The notes beneath the pieces are model-generated. The model did not search any database and had not been told where the DNA came from. It saw nothing but the letters and a program-made list of their open reading frames with translations. A DNA stretch of 64,000 nucleotides, from positions 62,001 to 126,000 of the forward strand of contig NZ_JACJSF010000017.1 in the NCBI RefSeq assembly GCF_014698035.1, in the 5' to 3' direction. The position numbers were made by a program, and so were the translations under genes. Shown piece by piece: positions 36,635 through 45,127 of the stretch. How positions within the stretch are numbered: the first letter of the stretch is position 1; every line of letters begins with the position of its first letter. Source of the stretch: Desmonostoc muscorum FACHB-395 (GTDB lineage: Bacteria > Cyanobacteriota > Cyanobacteriia > Cyanobacteriales > Nostocaceae).

Positions 36635-36649
36635 TGCAATAATATTGCA
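36635..36649. promoter_or_regulatory. Candidate Fur/PerR box (7-1-7 palindrome)
   Basis: TGCAATA-A-TATTGCA is a perfect 7-1-7 inverted repeat, the geometry of PerR/Fur boxes, located 64 bases before the fur-family start. It is inferred to be an autoregulatory operator. Confidence 0.5.
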
Positions 36650-36908
36650 CACCATTGTTCTACCTGTACTTGTGTTTTGGCTTGTGATGCTGCGGAAGTA
36701 ACAGGTGAGGATAAATAATGACCTATTGCTTGCTTGTTGATGGCTACTTTGTCAGACCTTAATCTAAAACAAACTCATTACAACTTTAACTTAAAATTGA
36801 TGTAAATGTCCACTTTGGGGCAGGCATTGCCTTTCCTAAGTAGTGTGATTCTCAAGGCATACTATGTAAATCGGATGAATAGTAAGTATAAAATGCAATT
36901 TTAAAAAG

Positions 36909-36932
36909 AATTAGTATCACTAAATACTAATT
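36909..36932. promoter_or_regulatory. 9-bp inverted repeat upstream of crr6
   Basis: AATTAGTAT and ATACTAATT are perfect arms around CACTAA. This could be an operator for crr6 or a hairpin in its leader; the protein that would bind it is unknown. Confidence 0.35.
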
Positions 36933-37032
36933 GCTTTATAAAAAATACTTTGTGCTAGTAAGGGTCAATGTAGCGTCAATCCCTGAAAGCTGCTACTGTA
37001 GATTGTCGATCCTAAAGTTGAGCAAAAAGAAA

Positions 37033-37518
37033 GTGGCTGCTGAGTCAAAGACAATTGCGATCGCACTCAATAATGACTTCATTAACAATCTGGATCTGTC
37101 ACCTGCCTCAACGGTGATTGAACAAATGCTGCAAGATGGGGCCGCATCCCATGAACAGCAACTACGCTTTGATATCAATTACGATCTCGAACCTGGCGAT
37201 CCACGGGAACTCTCAGAAATTCCAGAAATCCGGCTGTGGTTTGTGCGCCTAGATGCCAAATACCCCTGGTTAGCATTTTTACTAGATTGGAAAGCTGGAG
37301 AATTTGCTCGTTATGCCGCCATGCTAGTACCACACCAGTTCAGTTCCCAAGATGGCATTCAGTACAATCCTGAAGCCTTAGAAATATTTTTGATGCACAA
37401 AATTTTTGTTTTAGGTGATTGGCTCAAACAGCAGGATATCCCCAGCCTCTCGCGGTTAAAGTCTATGGCTCAAATGCTGGGTTATGAATTAGATGATGCT
37501 TTTTTTGAGATATTTTAA
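37033..37518 (+). CDS. crr6: CRR6 family NdhI maturation factor
   Basis: About 161 residues from GTG at 37033. Conserved blocks are FINNLDLSPASTVIEQMLQ, FDINYDLEPGDPRELSEIPEIRLWFVRLD, YPWLAFLLDWKAGELxRYAAMLVPHQF (here AGEFARY), and KSMAQMLGYELDDAFFE. CRR6 assists assembly of the NdhI subunit of the photosynthetic NDH-1 complex. The frame is open 34 codons further upstream (to 36931), but that part lacks conservation and begins at a non-ATG codon, so the GTG just before ESKTIAIALN fits the family better. Confidence 0.83.
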   Translation: MAAESKTIAIALNNDFINNLDLSPASTVIEQMLQDGAASHEQQLRFDINYDLEPGDPRELSEIPEIRLWFVRLDAKYPWLAFLLDWKAGEFARYAAMLVPHQFSSQDGIQYNPEALEIFLMHKIFVLGDWLKQQDIPSLSRLKSMAQMLGYELDDAFFEIF

Positions 37519-37838
37519 TAAGAATTCAGGAGCGAGAATAATGCCTTTGGCACGCTCTGCGAACAGTATGAATTCTGTGCGACTGGTGCATGACTTATGG
37601 CAAAAAAACAGTGAAAGCCTTGATTTTCTGTAAGAGCAATTCATGAATTGCCCCTACAGCGTCTTGTAGAGAGCGTATTTATTCTGACTTCTGAATTCTG
37701 AATTCTGAATTCTTCTTTAAATACTGAAATAACCGCAAAATCTAGCTGTCACAACCAGGTTTTGCGGTCATTCAACAAACGCATGACTACATTAGATATC
37801 CAATAGACTAATTGCAGAAATTAGGACAAACTGCTGGT
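37519..37838. other. 320-base spacer with GAATTCTGA repeats
   Basis: It contains GAATTCAGGAGC, AATTCATGAATTGCCCCTAC and a run GAATTCTGAATTCTGAATTC, related to those at 4.8-4.9 kb. There is no coding frame. It lies between the convergent crr6 and GT9 genes. Confidence 0.55.
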
Positions 37839-38798
37839 TTAGCCACCCCAGATTTTCTCTAAAACTGCGTTTGGTGAAACATCCGCTGTTTTTCCCGTGG
37901 GGGATGCAATGGCCAGGAATTTATCGTTTTTCGGCAACAATTTAGCTGGATCGGTGGGCCCAAATAGGGCGATGGTATAGGTTTGGACTGCAACACTCAG
38001 TTGTAGTGCCGGACTATCAGTAGACAACATCAAATTTGCCCCGGCGATCATAGCAGTTAACTTGCCAATATCATCTGGGGCAGTCACCTTGATATCTGGA
38101 GAAGACCCCAGAAGCGATCGCACAAACTGTTCATCGCCAATTCCCTTAACAACCACCACAGGCAGTTCAGGCTGCTTGTCTTGGAAACCTTGAATAATTT
38201 GATGCCAACTTTCGACAGGGTAGATTTTATCCAGTTCTTTAGCCTGGGATAACTGGCCAGAACTGCCATGAATCAAGATATAGCCTGTTTCATGCACCCC
38301 TAAGCGTTTCTGTTCTTTTTGTGCCCACTCAATATCTGGTTTGGGCACATTTACTGCTAACTCTGGGACAGGACTATTTATTTCCAATGGTTGCAGCAAA
38401 TCGTGATATGCTGCCGCCGCATACTGGGATGCTTTAAATGGCACAGTGTGGGTCAGAAAAACCGAACCATTGCCTTTGTAGCCAATACGTATGGGAATTC
38501 CCGTCAACCAGAGCAAAAGACTAAGCAACCAAATTTGCTTAACAACAATCACAACATCGTATTCGCGATCGCGAATTGTCCCCACCAAGTTACCCCAATC
38601 TGCCAGACTATTACGGTCGTTAAAATCAAAGTTCAGCACCTCGTGAACTGACTTGCTCACTCGGTAGGCAGCCTTTGACCGGGGTTCAACAACGACATCT
38701 ATTTGAGCGTCAGGGTAATTGCGCTTCAGGTCATCTAGAGTCGGAAAGAAGAGAATTTGGTCGCCAATTCCGCCAGGTACAAGGGCTACTACTCGCAT
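37839..38798 (-). CDS. Glycosyltransferase family 9 (heptosyltransferase-like) protein
   Basis: 319 residues of GT-B fold. The start MRVVALVPGGIGDQILFFPTLDDLKRNYPDAQIDVVV is the classic GT9 N-terminus (GGIGD.... P). The sugar-nucleotide side has YILIHGSSG, MIAGANLMLSTDSPALQLSVAVQTYTIALFGPTDP, where the D-S-P/A-x-HLA-like motif is altered (DSPALQLSVA, no His). The family transfers heptose or other sugars to LPS or related glycans. It is divergent from ispD, 70 bases apart. Confidence 0.85.
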   Translation of the reverse strand: MRVVALVPGGIGDQILFFPTLDDLKRNYPDAQIDVVVEPRSKAAYRVSKSVHEVLNFDFNDRNSLADWGNLVGTIRDREYDVVIVVKQIWLLSLLLWLTGIPIRIGYKGNGSVFLTHTVPFKASQYAAAAYHDLLQPLEINSPVPELAVNVPKPDIEWAQKEQKRLGVHETGYILIHGSSGQLSQAKELDKIYPVESWHQIIQGFQDKQPELPVVVVKGIGDEQFVRSLLGSSPDIKVTAPDDIGKLTAMIAGANLMLSTDSPALQLSVAVQTYTIALFGPTDPAKLLPKNDKFLAIASPTGKTADVSPNAVLEKIWGG

Positions 38799-38868
38799 AA
38801 TATTTATTGACGCTTAACTCGCTCCCTATTTTAGGGGAAAATATATAGCTTAAAGATTGAGGAATTCT

Positions 38869-39552
38869 GTGTATTTACTAATTCCAGCTGCGGGAATCGG
38901 AAAAAGAATGGGTAGTAACCGCAATAAACTCCTGCTGAAAGTGCGATCGCAACCAATTATTGCTTGGACTCTATTAGCCGCAGAAGCCGCCAATACAATC
39001 AGTTGGATCGGGATTATTTCTCAGCCTACCGATTGGCCAGACTTCAGAGCAATTCTCACCGATCTCAAGCTCACTAAACCAGTGGAATTGATTCAAGGCG
39101 GCTCCACGCGTCAAGAATCTGTTTACAACGGCTTGCAGGCTTTGCCAGTAGCCGCAGAACAAGTATTGATTCACGATGGCGCTAGATGTCTCGCCACACC
39201 AGATTTATTTAACTCTTGTGCCCAAGCCATTCGCCACTGTCCCGGTTTAATTGCTGGTGTACCCGTCAAAGACACCATCAAAGTTGTTGATGAACAAGGC
39301 ATAATTCAAGAAACACCCGACAGACAAAAATTATGGGCGGCACAAACCCCCCAAGGATTTGATGTCAAGTTGTTGAAACAGTGCCATGCTGAAGGTGTCC
39401 GTCAAGGTTGGGAAGTAACTGACGATGCCGCTTTATTTGAAAAGTGCGGCATCGAAGTCCGAATTGTCGAGGGAGAAGAGACAAATTTAAAAGTTACGAC
39501 TCCACAAGATTTAGCGATCGCAGAATTTATTCTTACAACTAGAGGCTTTTGA
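38869..39552 (+). CDS. ispD: 2-C-methyl-D-erythritol 4-phosphate cytidylyltransferase
   Basis: About 227 residues. IspD couples MEP to CTP in the non-mevalonate isoprenoid pathway that feeds chlorophyll, carotenoid and quinone tails. The CTP-binding N-terminus YLLIPAAGIGKRMGSNRNKLLL, the core VLIHDGARCLATPDLF, and DDAALFEKCGIEVRIVEGEETNLKVTTPQDL are all present. A TTG at 38857 would add four residues, but GAGG at 38859-38862 is spaced 6 bases before GTG 38869, and homologues begin with (M)YLLIPAAG, so the GTG is chosen. Confidence 0.93.
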   Translation: MYLLIPAAGIGKRMGSNRNKLLLKVRSQPIIAWTLLAAEAANTISWIGIISQPTDWPDFRAILTDLKLTKPVELIQGGSTRQESVYNGLQALPVAAEQVLIHDGARCLATPDLFNSCAQAIRHCPGLIAGVPVKDTIKVVDEQGIIQETPDRQKLWAAQTPQGFDVKLLKQCHAEGVRQGWEVTDDAALFEKCGIEVRIVEGEETNLKVTTPQDLAIAEFILTTRGF

Positions 39553-39705
39553 GAAGGGAATAGGTAATAGGGTACAGGGTACAGATTATTTTCTGTAACC
39601 TGTCACCTCTCCCCTAATCCCCATAGCCAATTTGAGAGTATCAAACAATATTTTGACAATTTACGATATAATGCCACACACTTGTTGATTATTAGTTGTC
39701 ATGTA

Positions 39706-39755
39706 CTAATGACCAATGACTAATGACTAATGACCAATGACTAATGACTAAATGA
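39706..39755 (+). repeat. Heptamer (STRR) tract ending in the scpB start
   Basis: Seven units of AATGACC/AATGACT run straight into AATGATT, whose ATG is the scpB start. No other ribosome binding site is visible. Confidence 0.8.
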
Positions 39756-40294
39756 TTACAGCCACAGCGACGAAGATAGAAGCAATTCTCTATTTAAAGG
39801 GTAAACCCTTGTCGCTCGGCGAAATCGCCGAGTATGCAGCGTGCGATCGTGCCTCTGTCAAAGAAGGCATAATTGAACTCATGGACAATTATGCCCACCG
39901 AGATAGCGCCCTAGAGGTAATAGAAACCCCTGATGGTTACAGTTTGCAACTACGGTCTGATTTTCAGGATTTAGTGCAAACGATGATACCAGTAGAATTG
40001 GGTGTAGGTGCATTGCGGACTTTAGCAGCGATCGCCCTCAATAGTCCTATACTCCAGAGCGACTTAATTAACTTGCGCGGTTCAGGAGTATATCAACACG
40101 TTCCCGAACTCGTAGAACTTGGTTTTATCCGCAAACGCCGAGACAGCGATTCTCGCTCCTACTCACTCCAAGTAACCCCAAAATTCCATCAGTATTTCCA
40201 AATCGAACAACTCCCACAAATACTTTCCAACAACCAAAAGGAAGAACAACTAGAACTAGAACTAGAACTAAAGGGAATAGGGAATGGGGAATAG
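39752..40294 (+). CDS. scpB: Segregation and condensation protein ScpB
   Basis: 180 residues. ScpB is a kleisin-associated winged-helix protein that works with ScpA and SMC to compact and segregate chromosomes. Matching blocks are IEAILYLKGKPLSLGEIAEYA, LEVIETPDGYSLQLRSDF, the second winged helix AALNSPILQSDLINLRGSGVYQHVPELVELGFIRKRRDSD, and YSLQVTPKFHQYFQIEQL. The C-terminus (EEQLELELELKGIGNGE) is read from tandem GAACTA units and from the left arm of copy F, so the native tail appears to have been overwritten. Confidence 0.9.
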   Translation: MITATATKIEAILYLKGKPLSLGEIAEYAACDRASVKEGIIELMDNYAHRDSALEVIETPDGYSLQLRSDFQDLVQTMIPVELGVGALRTLAAIALNSPILQSDLINLRGSGVYQHVPELVELGFIRKRRDSDSRSYSLQVTPKFHQYFQIEQLPQILSNNQKEEQLELELELKGIGNGE

Positions 40295-40301
40295 GGAGCA
40301 G

Positions 40302-40382
40302 GGGGACAAGGAGACAAGAGGTGAGAACTTGAAACAAGTCTTTCCCCTTGTCCCCAATTCTCCTTGTCCCCAAGTCCTCTTG
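40302..40382 (-). repeat. GACTTGTTTCAAGT palindromic element, copy F (inverted)
   Basis: GGAGACAAGAGGTGAGAACT, then TGAAACAAGTCTTTCCCC and AGTCCTCTTGCC; one base differs from the common form. It starts 8 bases after the scpB stop. Confidence 0.85.
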
Positions 40383-40480
40383 CCAATTCCCAATCCCAAT
40401 GACTTATACCCGTGGTGAATGCGCTAGCCTTGTACTATGGTTTAGAGTAGAGTTAGCAATTAAGCTAAATAAAACTGCCA

Positions 40481-40828
40481 ATGGTGTTTAATCCTGACTT
40501 TTTAAATGACAACTCCGAGGAACACCCTAATCAACTTCTTTCCGACCACGCTGAGGAATACCCCAATCAGTTACTCAAATATCTACAACATCAGTCTCCT
40601 GATGTTCTAGCGAGGATTGCTCAATCCGCTAGCCCCGAAATTAAACAAATCATCTCGCAAAATGTCCAAGGGCTAGTGGGAATGCTCCCGGCAGAAAATT
40701 TCAACGTCCAAATCACAACAGATCGGGATAACTTAGCTGGGCTTCTAGCGTCGGCCATGATGACAGGGTATTTTCTGCGCCAGATGGAACAAAGAATGCA
40801 GTTAGAGCATTTGTCTAATGGTCAATAG
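40481..40828 (+). CDS. DUF760 domain-containing protein
   Basis: 115 residues, no signal peptide. The core YLQHQSPDVLARIAQSASPEIKQIISQNVQGLVGMLPAENFNVQITTDRDNLAGLLASAMMTGYFLRQMEQRMQLE is the DUF760 pattern, conserved in cyanobacteria and chloroplasts. Biochemical role unknown to me. The N-terminus contains a small duplication: EEHPNQLL followed by EEYPNQLLKYL. Confidence 0.8.
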   Translation: MVFNPDFLNDNSEEHPNQLLSDHAEEYPNQLLKYLQHQSPDVLARIAQSASPEIKQIISQNVQGLVGMLPAENFNVQITTDRDNLAGLLASAMMTGYFLRQMEQRMQLEHLSNGQ

Positions 40829-41083
40829 TCAATAGTCAAACATTCTGGGACTATTGACCAAATAATTACTAATTCGTAATTCGTAATTCGTAATTCAAAA
40901 AGTTACAGCAACCCACACTGGATTAAAAATTCAGTGGTTAACAAGACATTTCTAGAGAGTTCAAGCTTCCACTGATAACGTAGCGGTAGCAAATTCGCTG
41001 ATTCCTGCAAAGAAGCAAGCTACGCGCAGGATCTCTTAGAGAGCGTCTTGCAATTACGAATTATCAATTACGAATTATTTTGA

Positions 41084-42292
41084 CTACTTCCTTTCAGGAT
41101 AAGCTCCTGATTGTACTTTGAAGGTTTGAATTTTCCCGCTACGATTGACTTCGATAGCTATGATGTCCCCAACTTTGCTGGACTCTACCAGCTTTTGAAC
41201 TTGGGCCGAGGTTTTGACTGGTTTACCATTAACTTTTTGAATCACGTCTCCAGGAAGCAATCCTCCGCGCTTGGCTGGGGAATCGCCTGTGACTCCTTTA
41301 ATCACAATCCCAACATCCTGCTGAATGTTCAGTTGATTTTCTTGATTAATCTGCTGTTTTTTGATGGCAGAAAGGTCTGCCATTTCAACACCCAAGAAGG
41401 GATGTTCTACACGGCCTTTGGTAAAAAGTTCATTGGCAATGCGGGCGGCGGTTTCAATGGGGATCGCAAAACCGAGTCCTTGAGCATCAGCGCGGATGGC
41501 AGTATTAACACCAATCACTTCGCCTTGAGCGTTTAACAAGGGGCCACCGGAATTACCAGGGTTAATTGCAGCATCAGTTTGGATAAAGCTGACTCGCTTA
41601 TCTGGTACACCAACTTGAGTGCTGGTGCGATCAGTAGCGCTGATAATGCCGATAGTGACAGTATTATCTAAACCCAGAGGGTTGCCAATTGCGATCGCCC
41701 ACTGTCCTGGTATTAAGTTTTGCGAATTGCCCAGTTTTACAGTTGGCAAATGATTCGCTTTTATTTTCACCACTGCCACATCTGTCACAGAATCAACTCC
41801 TACCACCTTCCCCTCTAAACTTCGACCATCCTTGAGGGTGACTTGTACTGTATCTGTATCTGCTACTACATGAGCGTTAGTGAGCAATTCCCCATCCTCG
41901 CTCAAAATAAATCCCGATCCTGTACCACGCTCAATCCGTTCTTCGGGAATTGGTTGCTCATCCTCTCCAAAAAATCGCCGCAAGAGCGGATTTTTTAATG
42001 CGTCAGAGATGGGATTGGCAACTTTGCGAGTGGCATTAATTCGCACCACAGCCGGGCCAACTTTTTGCACTGCCGTCGCAATAAAATTCACATTATCGCC
42101 TCCAGTAGCCGCAATTGCCCCGCTAGGAGAATTTGGCATTACAGATTCTGGAGGCGAAGCCATTGTTACATTTCTTAACTGTTGGAATGAGGAATTTTGT
42201 AGCAGGAGATAGCGACTGCCAAACAAACCTGCACCACAGCCAAATACCACTAAGAACAAATAAACACCTAGTTGCTTTAAAGATAACTTCAT
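41084..42292 (-). CDS. HtrA/Deg-type serine protease (trypsin-like domain plus PDZ)
   Basis: About 402 residues from ATG 42292; a TTG eight codons further out is possible. A membrane-targeting segment lies at about 7-25. The catalytic triad is His in TNAHVVAD, Asp in VTDVAVVKI and Ser in NPGNSGGPLL. One PDZ domain follows (about 305-395: GIVIKGVTGDSPAKRGGLLPGDVIQKVNG). This is the HhoA/HhoB/HtrA class that handles damaged envelope and thylakoid-lumen proteins. The single PDZ matches cyanobacterial members; which paralogue cannot be told. Confidence 0.9.
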   Translation of the reverse strand: MKLSLKQLGVYLFLVVFGCGAGLFGSRYLLLQNSSFQQLRNVTMASPPESVMPNSPSGAIAATGGDNVNFIATAVQKVGPAVVRINATRKVANPISDALKNPLLRRFFGEDEQPIPEERIERGTGSGFILSEDGELLTNAHVVADTDTVQVTLKDGRSLEGKVVGVDSVTDVAVVKIKANHLPTVKLGNSQNLIPGQWAIAIGNPLGLDNTVTIGIISATDRTSTQVGVPDKRVSFIQTDAAINPGNSGGPLLNAQGEVIGVNTAIRADAQGLGFAIPIETAARIANELFTKGRVEHPFLGVEMADLSAIKKQQINQENQLNIQQDVGIVIKGVTGDSPAKRGGLLPGDVIQKVNGKPVKTSAQVQKLVESSKVGDIIAIEVNRSGKIQTFKVQSGAYPERK

Positions 42293-42404
42293 AACAATTC
42301 TGCTTAAGGACAACAATGCAGTTGCTAATTTCTAAGTGTAGTCAAGCTAACGGCAAGTGGACAGATCAATTTACGAGGAATTAAGTATTGGGCATTGGGA
42401 ATTG

Positions 42405-42485
42405 GGAAGAGGACTTGGGGACAAGGAGAATTGGGGACAAGGGGAAAGACTTGTTTCAAGTTCTCACCTCTTGTCCCCTTCTCCC
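42405..42485 (+). repeat. GACTTGTTTCAAGT palindromic element, copy G
   Basis: Forward copy between the divergent protease and LysM-M23 genes, with the core unchanged. It is followed by a CTCCCCTGCCCCC run and an AT-rich 45 bases that must hold the M23 promoter. Confidence 0.85.
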
Positions 42486-42583
42486 CCTGCTCCCCTGCCC
42501 CCGTTCCCCTCTGCCCCCCGATCTCCCCACTTCCCACACTCTCCATCTAAAATTTAAAGTTAATGCGCTCTTGATCTGTATAC

Positions 42584-43477
42584 ATGACTTTACCCTTTCG
42601 TCAACTGTTTCTCTGTAGCCTAGTTAGCGCCTTGGGCCTAGTAAGCATACTGCCAAACTTGAACAGTGCTAACGCTGCTGTAGGTGGTTGCCCGATTCCA
42701 GCCCTATCTCGCTTCCAACGCCATAAAGTTGTTCGTGGCGAAACTTTGGAGAGCATAGCGCAGCGCTACAATCTCATACCTACAACTATTATTGGCATGA
42801 ATCCAGCTTTGCAGAATGGTGCGATCGCAGCCGTTGGTAGTGTGCTTCAAATTCCTCCCTACAATGGGATTGTAGTTGAAGTACCTCGTGGTCAAACTTG
42901 GCGACAAGTGGCAGCACAATACAAAGTTCGTGCTGATAGCCTTTTTGAGGTGAATGGCTGCCAACAAGACCCCAGAATCGTGTTTGTTCCGGGGGTAAAT
43001 TGGTCGCCCAATGGCGTTGTAACTAAGTCCCCTTTACCTACTGATGCAGGTACACCAAACCGTGCATCCCTGTCGGGATATCCCTTGGCACAAGTTGCAA
43101 ATGTAGGATTAGCTTATGGATGGCAAATTAATCCGGCGACAGGTGAAGTTTTCTTCCACAGTGGTGTTGACTTATTAGCACCAGTTGGTAGTAATGTGTT
43201 AGCGATCGCTCCTGGAACCGTAGCCTTTGCTAATGACCAAGGTTCTTATGGCAAGTTGGTCATCATTAACCACAGTGGCGGGCTTCAAAGCCGCTACGCC
43301 CAGCTTGACACTATTAAGGTTACTGTTGGTCAGCAAGTAAAAAAAGGAGACTTACTAGGAACAGTAGGCACAACTGGCAAACCAACTTCCACTCAACCGC
43401 ATCTCCATTTTGAAGTGCGTTCTAGCTCATCTCTGGGTTGGGTAGCACAAGACCCAAAGGGTTATTTGAAGAAATGA
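42584..43477 (+). CDS. LysM-containing M23 family metallopeptidase
   Basis: 297 residues with a signal peptide (about 1-32, ending NSANAA). Two LysM-like modules follow: HKVVRGETLESIAQRYNL..NPAL (47-90) and EVPRGQTWRQVAAQYKV..NGC (101-130). A C-terminal peptidase M23 domain comes next, with zinc ligands HSGVD (His, Asp) and HLHFE, and the supporting His in INHSGG. It is predicted to act on, or bind, peptidoglycan during growth or division. The metal site is intact. Confidence 0.9.
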   Translation: MTLPFRQLFLCSLVSALGLVSILPNLNSANAAVGGCPIPALSRFQRHKVVRGETLESIAQRYNLIPTTIIGMNPALQNGAIAAVGSVLQIPPYNGIVVEVPRGQTWRQVAAQYKVRADSLFEVNGCQQDPRIVFVPGVNWSPNGVVTKSPLPTDAGTPNRASLSGYPLAQVANVGLAYGWQINPATGEVFFHSGVDLLAPVGSNVLAIAPGTVAFANDQGSYGKLVIINHSGGLQSRYAQLDTIKVTVGQQVKKGDLLGTVGTTGKPTSTQPHLHFEVRSSSSLGWVAQDPKGYLKK

Positions 43478-43509
43478 GGAAATCAGGAAGCAGGGGAGGC
43501 AGGGGGCAA

Positions 43510-43607
43510 GAGGGACAAGGGGACAAGGGGAAAGGGGACAAGAGGTGAGAACTTGAAACAAGTCTTTCCCCTTGTCCCCAATTCTCCTTGTCCCCAAGTC
43601 CTCTTCC
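43510..43607 (-). repeat. GACTTGTTTCAAGT palindromic element, copy H (inverted)
   Basis: GGGGACAAGAGGTGAGAACT with two extra GGGACAAG units in its left arm, then the standard core and AGTCCTCTTCCC. It fills the gap between the convergent M23 and isochorismatase genes. Confidence 0.85.
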
Positions 43608-43620
43608 CAATTCCCAATAC

Positions 43621-44688
43621 TTAATTCCCAAATTCGCTAGATTTTATGATGTGCATTCCTGCCTCTGCAAACCTTGCAAATGCTGCATCTGCCTGTTCTG
43701 TGTAGTCCACAATATTTGGAACAACAACGGGAGAAGTGCAATCTTCTAAGAGATAGATTTTTTGAGCAAGGGTAGCATCTACCTCTTTAATTTCTGTTAA
43801 TAAATCGTCAATTGTCCAGGCAACGCAATGACTTTTAGCTTGACCTCCAATAATAACAGTATCAAATTCTAAAAGTTGCTTAATTAAACGAGTGTTCTTT
43901 TGACCAAGTGGACGTTGTTCAAAATCTTCCAACACCTCTGGACGTAAGATCGAATAGTTTTCTGTTAAAGGATTTTCACCCTTGATTTCAAATTGTGTTT
44001 GGCTTTGACGAGCAATACTATGGAAAAATATTGCTTCCTCCACCGATGAAACTAAAGCATGACCAATACCGCCCAACATAGAATGATAAGGCCAAATTGT
44101 GAGAGGATATTTACCATCTTGACTGAGTTTTCTAACGTAATGATAAGCGTGTTTTTCTAATAATTCATAATCCCCATTAGTAATACTGTCAGCAACTGCT
44201 GGGTTAACCTTCCAGATACCTTGTTCAATGTCTGCCAAGGTGATGTTAGTTGCTGCTGGAGTAGGATGTTCTCCGGCAGCATTCACCCAAAAGATAGGAT
44301 GGAAGATTTGCGTTGCTGTATGGGTATCTAGAGTAGGTACAATTTTTGTAATGACTCCCAAGTTGCGATAGATAAACTCACATAATCTGACGTTATCATT
44401 CACCGCCTCATTCCCAGATTTTCCACCTACAAATAGTTCAAAATTGGGAATGCAAAAAGTATTTTGAACATCAATTAACAATAGGCAAGTACGCTTTGCA
44501 TCTGAGGATGCTGGTTTGATGTCATGTTGTTTTATCCAAACTTCAGCTGCTGCGGCAATTTGTTGGTAAGGTACACGCCAGACCTCTCCTACTTTATCGG
44601 GGTTAAAGTGTGGGGGAATTGGTAGTTGGGTTGTTGTTTGGGTATTCATAATTTCAGCTTTCGATTTTATATTAGGATTTACCGACAT
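43621..44688 (-). CDS. Isochorismatase/nicotinamidase-family cysteine hydrolase
   Basis: 355 residues, longer than the roughly 200 of a minimal member. The catalytic Asp is in LLLIDVQNTFC and the nucleophile Cys in GGQAKSHCVAWT, with the supporting Lys probably in IWKVNP. Nicotinamidase, N-carbamoylsarcosine amidase or similar hydrolysis is possible; the long middle (about 150-270) gives no specific clue. The in-frame ATG at 44649 may be the real start. It is divergent from the paoA-like gene, 439 bases apart. Confidence 0.8.
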   Translation of the reverse strand: MSVNPNIKSKAEIMNTQTTTQLPIPPHFNPDKVGEVWRVPYQQIAAAAEVWIKQHDIKPASSDAKRTCLLLIDVQNTFCIPNFELFVGGKSGNEAVNDNVRLCEFIYRNLGVITKIVPTLDTHTATQIFHPIFWVNAAGEHPTPAATNITLADIEQGIWKVNPAVADSITNGDYELLEKHAYHYVRKLSQDGKYPLTIWPYHSMLGGIGHALVSSVEEAIFFHSIARQSQTQFEIKGENPLTENYSILRPEVLEDFEQRPLGQKNTRLIKQLLEFDTVIIGGQAKSHCVAWTIDDLLTEIKEVDATLAQKIYLLEDCTSPVVVPNIVDYTEQADAAFARFAEAGMHIIKSSEFGN

Positions 44689-45127
44689 TCAACGAATTAT
44701 TCTTTGAGCAAAGCACGATTTTGGATGTCATGGGTTGAGTAACAATACTCTACTCAACCCTAACCTCCAATTATTAATACAGCAATAAATAAAAATATTT
44801 TTAGTTCTAGAACAGGATGATAAGTAAGTGGGTATAAATAATTTTTGTTGGATAAGGCAATAGGCAACAGGCAATATATATGAGGGTTTTAGCCTAGTTC
44901 GTTTTTCTTTACATAGTTTGATTTTATTGTGCCAACTTATTTAACTAGGGATGATACTTAGGACATAAATCTTCTGGTAGAGAGACGAGAACAAGATGAA
45001 ATTGTATTCTGTTAACAATGTTATTTTGAGGTAAATATTTAAAAGGTAAAAATGATTTTTACTAAGAATTTAAGCCAGAAGAATTACTGAATATTATTAC
45101 TCAACAAAAGCAGAATGGAGTAAAAAG
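44689..45127. other. 439-base divergent promoter region before the pao operon
   Basis: AT-rich with no coding frame. It contains the perfect hairpin at 44732-44760 and a short GGCAATAGGCAACAGGCAATA repeat near 44863. GGAG at 45116-45119, spaced 8 bases, sets the paoA start. I looked for a molybdenum-cofactor riboswitch and could not convince myself of one. Confidence 0.45.
44732..44760. promoter_or_regulatory. Perfect 10-bp inverted repeat in the divergent promoter
   Basis: GGGTTGAGTA and TACTCAACCC pair around a 9-base loop, 44 bases from the isochorismatase start. No T-run follows on either strand. It may be an operator or a leader hairpin of the isochorismatase mRNA. Confidence 0.4.

Larger units (their letters stand above)
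36572..37032. other. Spacer between the divergent fur and crr6 genes, with palindromes
   Basis: About 460 bases carrying divergent promoters. The stretch 36700-36880 has no coding sense. Two palindromes stand out: the 7-1-7 at 36635-36649 and AATTAGTAT / ATACTAATT at 36909-36932 (9-bp arms, 6-base loop), the latter 100 bases before crr6. Confidence 0.5.

Noticed and set aside
36931-37032. N-terminal extension of CRR6
   Set aside because: Not conserved with the family as I know it and overlaps the promoter/palindrome region; GTG 37033 preferred.
44739-44753. NtcA-like site GTA...TAC in the pao divergent promoter
   Set aside because: The spacing is nine bases instead of eight, and it lies within a hairpin that explains the symmetry.
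44689-45127. Possible molybdenum-cofactor riboswitch before the pao operon
   Set aside because: Only one simple hairpin could be found; no multi-stem conserved architecture.
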